Positions 54,144 through 62,045 of a stretch of DNA of 64,000 nucleotides are shown here, piece after piece. The stretch's first letter is position 1. Every line of letters starts with the position of its first letter. Made by a program: the position numbers and the translations under genes. The stretch comes from Halovenus sp. (GTDB taxonomy: Archaea; Halobacteriota; Halobacteria; Halobacteriales; Haloarculaceae): assembly GCA_003551945.1 (NCBI GenBank), contig PUNZ01000173.1:1-64000 (forward strand). The letters run 5' to 3'. The notes under the pieces were generated by a model, which saw only the letters and a list, made by a program, of their open reading frames with translations, was not told the DNA's origin and searched no databases.

Positions 54144-56180
54144 TTAATCGGCTAGCAGCTGGCCGATATAAAGCGTATCAAGCGTTTTCTCAGCAAACAA
54201 GAGAAATAGTTGCGCATCTTGGTCGATGTCTTCAACGGTTATTCGTTTGCCAGGTTCGAGTTTCTCAACATCCTCTACTGGCTCTCGCTCTTGTTGTTCA
54301 CCCTCAATGAATCCCTCAATTGTGAACAGCTCTAGGTCGATTGCCTGCTCCGCAGTCTGTTCGATGGAGAGTGTGTTTGCATCCGCATCGTATTCATACG
54401 TGAAAGAGACTGACGGGGCCGCAACAGTCGAAGTGATGTTGTGGTATCCACCATCCCCAATCCAGTCAACGGCTAGATCATCTCCAGGTGTTACGCCCTT
54501 AATAGTGACCTCATCACCTGGTTCAACGTACTCATTCTCATCGCTAAATTGGGTTGCTGCTGGCTCGCCACGGTGTCGGATTTCGTAATTTGTAGCTACT
54601 ACTGGCTCTGTTTCCTCTGGCTCAACTTGCCTCTGTGAGTCATCAGCCCCTGGTTCCTGGAAAATAACGCGAGCAGACTCTTGCTCGGGCTCAAATGAAA
54701 CCTCGAAGTCGCCGGGTGGCATCACCGACCCGCCACCGATGTTGACGCTCTCGCCATCCGCACGCTCGTAGATGATTCTAATGACGTTCTCGAATTCAAC
54801 ATCGTCAACGACTACACTCTCACCAGCACCGAGCGTCTCCGGGAGTTCGACTATCCGTGGCTCTTCTTGCTCTGCTTGTCTATCATCATACACCGCAATG
54901 GAAACCTGTTCCTGAGGAAGTGGTGGCCCATCAAGATACTCAACCGTTGCCTCGTTCTCAGCAGGGTTCGACTGAATCGCCACCGGGAAGAACGAAAGGA
55001 TGTTCGACCCAACGGAACTCGTCCCACCCATGTCGGGGTCTTCAAACGTGACAGTCATGGTATCGCCTGGCTCGACCGCGTCCCACGGAATCCCAACAAC
55101 GGTACCCTCATCGACGGTCTCAATTCCACTGGTCCACTCATCCGCAATTGGGTCGTCGTCAATCTCAATTGTTACGTACTCAACGGCGACCGGGTCACCC
55201 TCTCCAAACTTGAATAGGACCTCATCCGTCTCCACATCATACCCCACATATTCCGGAAGCCCTGGTGGGTCAGGACGCTCTTCTGGTGGGACATACTCTT
55301 CGGTTTTCTCGAGTGAAACAAGCGACTCCTCGGTCGACACTGTCGCATCATCGGTATCCAAGGCATAGACGGATTCAACGATTGCTGTGAAGTCGTCATC
55401 GTATCCATCAGCACCGTCATCGTACCAGCCAGCAAAGAGCCACGTCATTTCTCCACCGTCCTCAGGCTGTTCGTTGCTGAAACCAAATGCGGTCGGGAAC
55501 TGGACATCCGATAAGCCGTAGTCTTCCCGTGCGTCTGAATCAAACTCGGCTTCGAGGAGTTCAGACTCGAACACCATGCCACCATCTTGACTGACGACTG
55601 AATTCACAACGGATACGATATCCTCCCGTGACGAAAGATATGGGGCTTCATCATCGTCTGCGTTCTCAAGAACTGATTCGACTCGTGGTTCTCCACCTGT
55701 TATCCCAATGGTTCCGTCTGTCGCAAACACGACTTCGTCGTTCGAGTCGTCATCAATATCAACTAGGATAAAATCACCATGCTCGGTTCCTTCTTCAGTG
55801 AGTTCAAACGACCCAGTCCAGATTGTGAAGGGGATGACCTCCGACTCATTCGCAACCTCAAGGTTGAGCACCCAGTCAACCTCTGACGATTCTGCAAGCG
55901 TCTCTTGCAGATAGTCCTTGTCAGGCCCAAGGTCTGAAACGGGAATTGAATACGGATGGAAATAGAGGGAGAATGGGTCATCAGGGGCAAAGAGATAGGA
56001 GAACGCCGGAGCCAGTCCGGAAGGGACATCCAACTGTTCTTCGAGCGTATCTGCGTGCTCGCTAGTCCCGTCATCGCCCACATCGTCGTCATTCCCGCTA
56101 TCTTCAATACAGCCTGCAATACTCACTATCAGTGCAACTCCTGAACCAGTCAGAAGCGTTCGTCTGGAGAGCCGTGTCAT
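54144..56180 (-). CDS. Large Tat-type lipoprotein, unknown function
   Basis: 678 aa. The N-terminus MTRLSRRTLLTGSGVALIVSIAGC has the Arg-Arg motif and lipobox (Cys about 24), so it is exported and lipid-anchored. An Asp-rich linker follows. The central part contains VDIDDDSNDEVVFATDG and FAGWYDDGADGYDDDFTAIVESVYALD, which look like calcium- or ligand-binding surface loops, but no family is recognised. The C-terminal half repeats beta-sandwich-like segments such as EPGDTMTVTFEDPDMGG and PGDEVTIKGVTPGDDL (Ig-like). It is the gene next to sufC on the same strand, 173 nt upstream; a separate promoter precedes it. Confidence 0.78.
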   Translation of the reverse strand: MTRLSRRTLLTGSGVALIVSIAGCIEDSGNDDDVGDDGTSEHADTLEEQLDVPSGLAPAFSYLFAPDDPFSLYFHPYSIPVSDLGPDKDYLQETLAESSEVDWVLNLEVANESEVIPFTIWTGSFELTEEGTEHGDFILVDIDDDSNDEVVFATDGTIGITGGEPRVESVLENADDDEAPYLSSREDIVSVVNSVVSQDGGMVFESELLEAEFDSDAREDYGLSDVQFPTAFGFSNEQPEDGGEMTWLFAGWYDDGADGYDDDFTAIVESVYALDTDDATVSTEESLVSLEKTEEYVPPEERPDPPGLPEYVGYDVETDEVLFKFGEGDPVAVEYVTIEIDDDPIADEWTSGIETVDEGTVVGIPWDAVEPGDTMTVTFEDPDMGGTSSVGSNILSFFPVAIQSNPAENEATVEYLDGPPLPQEQVSIAVYDDRQAEQEEPRIVELPETLGAGESVVVDDVEFENVIRIIYERADGESVNIGGGSVMPPGDFEVSFEPEQESARVIFQEPGADDSQRQVEPEETEPVVATNYEIRHRGEPAATQFSDENEYVEPGDEVTIKGVTPGDDLAVDWIGDGGYHNITSTVAAPSVSFTYEYDADANTLSIEQTAEQAIDLELFTIEGFIEGEQQEREPVEDVEKLEPGKRITVEDIDQDAQLFLLFAEKTLDTLYIGQLLAD

Positions 56181-56200
56181 GTTGTCTGTTTGTCAACCAA

Positions 56201-56211
56201 TTTATTTAAAA
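56201..56211 (-). promoter_or_regulatory. TATA-like element of the large lipoprotein gene
   Basis: On the coding strand TTTTAAATAAA lies about 21-31 nt before the ATG at 56180, matching a leaderless archaeal promoter. Confidence 0.5.
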
Positions 56212-56287
56212 GGTCGATATCCGTTTCTCGGAGCAAAAACCGAATGTGGTACCGTCAGAAAGAGAGCAAACTCAGTACCTTGTCGGT

Positions 56288-59200
56288 TTACATAAACTCG
56301 CCAAGTCCTTTCTGTTCCTGTCCGGATTTGACCTCTTGCCACGAAATATCGAGTGCTTCGAGAATTCGCTCAATTGGCCCCTGGAGGGTCTTTTCGAGCA
56401 TCTTGTCCCAGTCAATCTCAAATTCCTCGGGGAGTTGATCAGCATACTCGATACAGATTACATCCGGGTTTCGCTTGAACTCACCATACAGCGGGTCAGT
56501 CGATGGGTCAAGGCCAAGCTCGCTTTCAACTCGCTCGAAGAAGTCCGAGTGGACGCGCTTGAGATAGAGCCGTTTGGGTTTTGAGCCACGCTGGAAGTTC
56601 GTCCCGAGCAAGAGATTTGCGTATTTTGCCCCGCGGACCTGTGCCGTATCGGTATCGTAGTTGTCCAGTCGTTTCCCAATGCCACCAGGAATACCAATCC
56701 GTTCCGGATCGGCTTTCCCCTCTTTGAACTCCTCGATGACCTCCGTTACATACGTCTTGATATCCTCGAAATCATCGCCGGTCACGATCATCTCGATGAC
56801 GTTTTTTTGCACCTCTTTGGTGATGGCGGCGATATCAGAGCGCTGGTATTCAAAGCCAGTAATATCGATATCATCGACCTCTTTCCCTTCTTTCCAGACG
56901 ATATGTCCAGCATAGCGCTTCTTTTTACCAGCCTGGAAGAATCGCTTGTAGAGTTTTTCAAACTCAATCTGGAACCGATGTTCTGTAGCGTTTAACACCT
57001 CCAATGCAAACTCATCATAAGATTTGTTAATCCGCTCCTCAATTTCGAGCGAGCGCTCGATTGCTTCGTCCTGTGAGACCTCATTACCAACGCTTACCAT
57101 GACGCTGTCGGTGTCCCCGTAGATCACTTCTTTGTCAATTTCGTTGGTGACTTCCTCCGTGAACTCGATGACCTCACGACCCGTTGCTGTGACAGCAGCA
57201 CCCATTTCGCGGTCGTACAGCCGGAATCGGGTCCACCCCAAAACGCCATAGAGAGACTGACCAACGTGCTGGAACGTTCCGTTTCGGCCGGCCATGAGGG
57301 TGTGGTTATCCTCGACAGTAACGCAGTATACACCCTTATCAGCGGTACTACGAGAGCCACTCCTATGCATTCGGAAGGAATTCTTTCCGCCCTCGGTACA
57401 GTAGAGTCGCCACGACCCGCTGTCATGGTTGTACGTTACCGTTTTGCCAAGCTGCGCACACAGTCGGATAACATCGTCCCGAAGTGTTTGACTGGCTGTG
57501 GAAAATCGCCAGGAGTTGGGTTGGCGGTCTCCATCCCCGTCGATGAGCGTCTCAAGGAACAGTTGCTTTTGCTCCCTGCTGGCTTGGAATATACATTCGG
57601 GAATCCGCTTCTCAAAGCTTCCGTCACCACAGGAGTCTTTGAGGAAGTTCCCAAGGAGTTCCGATGTAAAGCTAAATGAGCGGTCATCAGTGTAACAATC
57701 GAATCCCATACTATCAAGCAGTTTTCCGATTCGTGAGTGGTGGTTGTCGCCACCATCCGGAAGAACATCCAGTGATTGCGTAGCAGTAGTACCCTCTTTG
57801 TCAGTAGAGTCAGCGCTTTGTGCGATTTTGACCGTTGTGGAGCATCCCCGGTAGTTATCCCCGAATTGCTTTTCAGTGGTTGTGTAGACGTTTCCTTCAG
57901 TGATATACCACGCGAGGAACTCGATGAACTCATCGCCATCGTAGACTCTTGGAATCCACTTGCGATTCGGTTCAGCATGGATGTAGCTGCGCTCGCAAAC
58001 AGATTCGATATACTCTCGGTGTTGTTCAAACTCCGCGGCGGTGAAGACATATCCAACCTGACCGATATCGTTTTTCTGAACTCTGGGTGGTGTCCAACCC
58101 AACTCCGTTGTAAACGTATGTCCGTGAACTGACGGTCGAACCCAAACCTCGTACTCCGCATCGATGTATTCGGTCAGGTCGACTGTCTCAATACGACAAC
58201 CGTGTTCGAAATCCCAGTCATGGGGGAGTTCGTAATGACTTGATTCGTTGAGGTCGCCGGCTTCAATGAAGTCCCAGCTATCCTGTGTAATTCCGTTTGT
58301 GTCGTTCTGGCGGACAAGCATCCGGTGGTTTGGCGTTACGCGGAAATCGATTTTGCTGGTCTGAATGTCGACGAGTTCCCCGCGATAGTCCGGGTATGCG
58401 TGGGTATCAGTGACCTCCTTCACCTGTAAGTTCATCGTTCCGGGGTCGAGCGAATAAACCTCATCACCAATTTCGAGGTCGGTGATTAGCCGGACGCCAT
58501 CAGGTGTCAGCACCTCGGTATCCGGCGTGAAACAGTTCATGATTACCTTGACAGCTTGTTGTTGGCGGTCATACTGCTCGTATTCAGCAGATTTGGGGTC
58601 GTGCTGATTTCGGAGTTCCTTCTTTTGTTCTCGCTCGGTCAACAGCTCATCGACCATCCCACGGATTGCGCCGTCTGGTTCCTGCTGGAAATGTGTCCCA
58701 TTGGGCGCACGGTAAGTCTCATCACCGTAGGAGTCGGGGTTGACTTTGGTCTCTGGCGATGCGTTAATTGTTACCATGCACATCGGGTAGAGGCTCTTCA
58801 GGTCGAGCACGCTCACATTCTCTCGAACGCCAGTAATTGGGTCGAACACAGCCCCACCCTCGTACTCTTCGCTCTCTTGTTGTCCTTTCGAGGGGAGGGC
58901 GAATTTGTCGTGCAATTTATGCAGGACATACATGTCCACTGCATCGCCGGGAGTGGTGGCGTCTTCAAGTTTACAGCCGACAAACTGGCGCACTTCGTTC
59001 CAGAACGCAACGATGTCTTGTTCTCGGTCAAGCTCGACACAGAGTTCAACATCCCGAAGGTTGTATTCGAGCAACCGTTCGGGGTTTTCTTCCCACATAT
59101 CCCCGATATCGCCCGTATAGCGTTCCTTTCCGATACCGAGTTCGCGCTGGCCGACCGCTTCGAGGCGATAGGATTCGAGTTCGGTAAACTGTGTTCGCTG

Positions 59201-60316
59201 ATAGGCATACAGCAAGTCAAACACCACACGACCTTTGATATCAGGTCCGCCCCAGCCACTGTCCCAGACCTCGTTGACCCGGGAAAGGCGATTTGAATCA
59301 AGGTCCTGTTTTGACGAGCTATTGAGTACGTCGAGACGGTCCACGAGATACGGGGCATCGAAGTCGTCAAAGTTCCAGCCAGTCAGGACGTCCGGGTCCG
59401 TCTCATCGAGATACTCGATGAACTGGGCGAGCATCTCTGCTTCACTCTCGTAAATACGAATGTCGTAATCTAGCTCGACCACTTCATCCGACGCCCTGCG
59501 TGAGTCGGTTTGAATGGGTTCGTACTCAGGGAGTTCTGACGGTGGGGTGACGCCTTTCTGTGCATCAACAAGCCAGAGAATATACTGGTCGTCGTAGGAA
59601 TCGTGACTGGCAATACAAATGATAGGCTCTTCTCCCTCCTCAGGGAAACCATGGCGGTCCTCAACTTCAATATCGAAGGTGTTGACACGCGGGGTTACAT
59701 CAACGTCTACGGGTTCAACTTCTTTGTGGTGGACCCGAACGGTCATTCGGTCCGAGTCATCTGCCCCGCTGATTTCTCGGCGCGGGATTCTGATACCACT
59801 CGTGATGTCCTTATCGATAAGGAACCGATTTGGAAAGAGAATATCCGCTTCGTAATGGTCAAATTCGTCTCGAACTTGTCCAACGTCTCGGGGCGTCTGC
59901 CCGTATATCTTTAGGAGTTCTGTCCCACGGATGGACTGGAAAGGGTTCCCGTTTGTATCGGTTTCATCCCACCCGGTAATTCGGTCATATTCCTGTAATC
60001 GTCCCTCGGTAACCGAATCAGCTGGTGTGTAAAAATAGGGCTTGAACTCTCGAACGCGCGCGTGGACGAGTTCGCCGTCAGTTGTCCGACCAAACACGTG
60101 AATGACGGGATACTCGCCATCACCGTTCCCTTCTATCGTATAATCGACCTGCATGACCGCAATATCGACCGTCTCGTCGGTCTCTTCGTAAAGCACGTCA
60201 GCTTTATCAAGATGCGTCGTACTCGCTGTGTTACCGGCGACGGCTTTCGCTTCCTCGGACGCGGGACGGGCATCCTCGTCATCCGTAGAATAATCCCCAA
60301 GTGAAGACTGACCCAT
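56288..60316 (-). CDS. polB: Family-B DNA polymerase (PolB) with an intein
   Basis: 1342 aa precursor from MGQSSLGDYSTDD; the ORF track adds 21 residues. Removing the 426-aa intein leaves 916 residues. 3'-5' exonuclease motifs are NTFDIEVED (Exo I), WNFDDFDAP (Exo II) and YNLRDVEL (Exo III). Polymerase motifs are LDLKSLYPM (A), KVIMN/SLYG (B, split by the intein) and VIYGDTDSVMV (C, not interrupted). All catalytic acids are kept. The replicative or repair polymerase should bind PCNA: QSSLGDY near the N-terminus and QKGLGEF at the C-terminus resemble PIP boxes. Divergent from dinB. An inverted repeat sits in its promoter. Confidence 0.97.
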   Translation of the reverse strand: MGQSSLGDYSTDDEDARPASEEAKAVAGNTASTTHLDKADVLYEETDETVDIAVMQVDYTIEGNGDGEYPVIHVFGRTTDGELVHARVREFKPYFYTPADSVTEGRLQEYDRITGWDETDTNGNPFQSIRGTELLKIYGQTPRDVGQVRDEFDHYEADILFPNRFLIDKDITSGIRIPRREISGADDSDRMTVRVHHKEVEPVDVDVTPRVNTFDIEVEDRHGFPEEGEEPIICIASHDSYDDQYILWLVDAQKGVTPPSELPEYEPIQTDSRRASDEVVELDYDIRIYESEAEMLAQFIEYLDETDPDVLTGWNFDDFDAPYLVDRLDVLNSSSKQDLDSNRLSRVNEVWDSGWGGPDIKGRVVFDLLYAYQRTQFTELESYRLEAVGQRELGIGKERYTGDIGDMWEENPERLLEYNLRDVELCVELDREQDIVAFWNEVRQFVGCKLEDATTPGDAVDMYVLHKLHDKFALPSKGQQESEEYEGGAVFDPITGVRENVSVLDLKSLYPMCMVTINASPETKVNPDSYGDETYRAPNGTHFQQEPDGAIRGMVDELLTEREQKKELRNQHDPKSAEYEQYDRQQQAVKVIMNCFTPDTEVLTPDGVRLITDLEIGDEVYSLDPGTMNLQVKEVTDTHAYPDYRGELVDIQTSKIDFRVTPNHRMLVRQNDTNGITQDSWDFIEAGDLNESSHYELPHDWDFEHGCRIETVDLTEYIDAEYEVWVRPSVHGHTFTTELGWTPPRVQKNDIGQVGYVFTAAEFEQHREYIESVCERSYIHAEPNRKWIPRVYDGDEFIEFLAWYITEGNVYTTTEKQFGDNYRGCSTTVKIAQSADSTDKEGTTATQSLDVLPDGGDNHHSRIGKLLDSMGFDCYTDDRSFSFTSELLGNFLKDSCGDGSFEKRIPECIFQASREQKQLFLETLIDGDGDRQPNSWRFSTASQTLRDDVIRLCAQLGKTVTYNHDSGSWRLYCTEGGKNSFRMHRSGSRSTADKGVYCVTVEDNHTLMAGRNGTFQHVGQSLYGVLGWTRFRLYDREMGAAVTATGREVIEFTEEVTNEIDKEVIYGDTDSVMVSVGNEVSQDEAIERSLEIEERINKSYDEFALEVLNATEHRFQIEFEKLYKRFFQAGKKKRYAGHIVWKEGKEVDDIDITGFEYQRSDIAAITKEVQKNVIEMIVTGDDFEDIKTYVTEVIEEFKEGKADPERIGIPGGIGKRLDNYDTDTAQVRGAKYANLLLGTNFQRGSKPKRLYLKRVHSDFFERVESELGLDPSTDPLYGEFKRNPDVICIEYADQLPEEFEIDWDKMLEKTLQGPIERILEALDISWQEVKSGQEQKGLGEFM
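57257..58534 (-). mobile_element. Intein with LAGLIDADG homing endonuclease inside polB motif B
   Basis: 426 aa, from Cys (CFTPDTEVLTPDGVR) to Gln just before SLYG. Splicing block A is CFTPDTEVLT, block B DIQTSKIDFRVTPNHRMLV (with the TxxH-like TPNH). Two LAGLIDADG-type motifs are present: IEFLAWYITEG and FLETLIDGDGD, so the homing endonuclease looks intact. Block F is VYCVTVEDNHTLMAGRNG. The last residues are FQHVGQ then extein Ser: the C-terminal residue is Gln, not Asn, and the penultimate residue is Gly, not His. Insertion is between Asn and Ser of KVIMN/SLYG, the known polB 'a' site region. Confidence 0.92.
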
Positions 60317-60335
60317 GATAGTCCGTGTTTGCTCC

Positions 60336-60355
60336 CACCGGTAAAAACTCCGGTG
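60336..60355 (-). promoter_or_regulatory. Inverted repeat around the polB TATA-like core (candidate operator)
   Basis: CACCGG-N8-CCGGTG, perfect 6-bp arms, 20-39 nt before the polB ATG. On the coding strand the spacer is AGTTTTTA, TATA-like and about 29 nt from the start codon. The 6-8-6 layout equals that before sufC, with different arm sequence. Confidence 0.48.
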
Positions 60356-60379
60356 AAAGATAGCGGTTGCATCAGCCAC

Positions 60380-60624
60380 GAACGTATTGGTCAGATTGGG
60401 AAAACGATTAAGTATGATAGATTATAACTTACATACGAAGCCTCAGTGCGTGGGGCTTCCGACGGGAACCACCGTCGAACGCTATGTAATTGGTACCGAC
60501 CGTCAGGCAGCGCGCCGGGAGGATGACCGGCCGGCATCCTTCAGGCATTTTACACAGGCAACCCAACGAGGAACACCACCCTGTCGACGGTGAGGCTTAA
60601 CCGCTTGCGGATAGTACCAGTGGT
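60380..60624. other. Divergent polB/dinB intergenic region with clustered hairpins
   Basis: About 245 nt between polB and dinB (plus 63 nt of polB leader) without a convincing gene. Two adjacent hairpins abut at 60437-60459 (GAAGCCTCA with TGGGGCTTC, one G-T pair) and 60460-60477 (CGACGG-N6-CCGTCG). A 21-nt near-palindrome AGGATG-A-CCGGCCGG-CATCCT lies at 60520-60540. The ORF track frame at 60387-60593 is low-quality. The reverse strand reads GGAAGCCCCACGC, similar to TnpB right ends, so a decayed element is one possible origin; a structured small RNA is another. Confidence 0.45.
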
Positions 60625-61899
60625 ATGGCCCGGAAGGCCACATTGCCGGGCACATCCGAGACAGACCAGATAGTGTGCCATGTCGATATGGATTGTTTTT
60701 ATGCGGCTTGCGAGCGCCTGCGTGAACCACCGTTGCGTAATGAGCCGCTTGTGGTTGGGATGGGGTATGAACCCGGCGAGAGTCATGGCGCGGTGGCGAC
60801 CGCAAGTTACGAAGCCCGTGAATTTGGTGTCGAAAGTGCAATGCCCATCTCTGAGGCACTGACGTTACTTCCGAGAAAAATTGAGGTGGCAAAATCGGGT
60901 GAGCGACCGGTCTCGGAGGCTGGCTTTTATCGGTCTGTCGACCTTGAGTGGTACGAATCGGTGGCACAAGACGTGAAAGCAGTGCTCCGAGAGTATGCTG
61001 AAACGATACGGGAGGTCAGTATTGACGAAGCGTATCTCGACATTACCGACCAGACAACGTGGGATGATGTACGGGCATTTGTCTCGGAACTAAAAGCAGC
61101 GATTCTGAACGAAGTCGGTGTTCCCGCTAGTGTGGGCGTCGCCCCAACGATGAGTGCGGCAAAGGTCGCAAGCGATCACGACAAGCCAGATGGGCTGGTA
61201 GTCGTTCGTCCTGGGGAAGTCGCCGCGTTTTTCGAACCGCTTGATGTGGAGGCCGTACACGGCGTCGGGCCTGTGACAGCCAGTGAACTCAAAAAAAGGG
61301 GTATCGAAACGGCGGGTGACCTCGCCGCTGCGGACGAACACGAATTGGAAAAGCGGTTTGGGGAGCGGGGTCGTCGCGTCTGTCAATTTGCGCGAGGAGC
61401 AGATACACGGTCTGTTGAACCACGAGGGAAACCCAAGAGTTTCTCCCGGGAATCCGCGTTTACTGACGCAACCGCAGACGTAGAATTGGTCACGGAGCGA
61501 ATGGAAGCACTCGCGACCGCAGTTGCGAAGCGGGCGTCACAACGGGATGTCCTGTATCAGACTATCGGCATCAAAGTTGTCGAGCCACCGTTTGAGGTAA
61601 ACACTCGAGCGCGGTCATTGCCCGGGCCGGTTTCGGATTCCTCGCTTGTGGTCCGGGTTGGACGCTCACTCTTTGAGGAGTTCGAGGGAACAACTGTCAG
61701 GAAAGTGGGTGTTCGGCTGTCAAACCTCTCGTTTGAATCGGCTGAGCAACCAACGCTTGCAGACTGGGACAGTGAAACGCATTCACTGGCAGAAAGCCAC
61801 CGCCAAAGTGACGACCAGCCAGATGCCGGTGATACGTCGAAAAGACCGGGAAACAGGAATGGACAGCGGTCACTCACCGAGTATACCAAACATGACTAG
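60625..61899 (+). CDS. dinB: DNA polymerase IV, Y-family (DinB)
   Basis: 424 aa translesion polymerase. Catalytic motifs are HVDMDCFYAACE (first Asp) and VSIDEAYLDIT (Asp-Glu pair). The Y-family steric filter region is visible in VVGMGYEPGESHGAVATASYEAR. Helix-hairpin-helix motifs VHGVGPVTASELKKRG are in the thumb, and the little-finger domain ends near VRKVGVRLSNLSF. A polar linker leads to the C-terminal QRSLTEYTKHD, a PIP-box-like PCNA-binding motif. It is divergent from polB and separated by the hairpin-rich gap. The start MARKATLPGTSE fits. Confidence 0.95.
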   Translation: MARKATLPGTSETDQIVCHVDMDCFYAACERLREPPLRNEPLVVGMGYEPGESHGAVATASYEAREFGVESAMPISEALTLLPRKIEVAKSGERPVSEAGFYRSVDLEWYESVAQDVKAVLREYAETIREVSIDEAYLDITDQTTWDDVRAFVSELKAAILNEVGVPASVGVAPTMSAAKVASDHDKPDGLVVVRPGEVAAFFEPLDVEAVHGVGPVTASELKKRGIETAGDLAAADEHELEKRFGERGRRVCQFARGADTRSVEPRGKPKSFSRESAFTDATADVELVTERMEALATAVAKRASQRDVLYQTIGIKVVEPPFEVNTRARSLPGPVSDSSLVVRVGRSLFEEFEGTTVRKVGVRLSNLSFESAEQPTLADWDSETHSLAESHRQSDDQPDAGDTSKRPGNRNGQRSLTEYTKHD

Positions 61900-62045
61900 T
61901 GGACCCCTTCATACATTCCAGAAAGTGTAGCAACAGTACCAGTATACTGTAATAGTATTTCGTGTTTTTAGCGCTCAAAAGCCCATAAATCTGCATTTTC
62001 ATTTTTATAAGACACAATTATATCACTTGAAGTAATATACTATGC

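Noticed and set aside
60387-60593. Forward 68-aa frame between polB and dinB
   Set aside because: Basic, repeat-poor composition unlike haloarchaeal proteins; better explained by hairpin-forming non-coding sequence.
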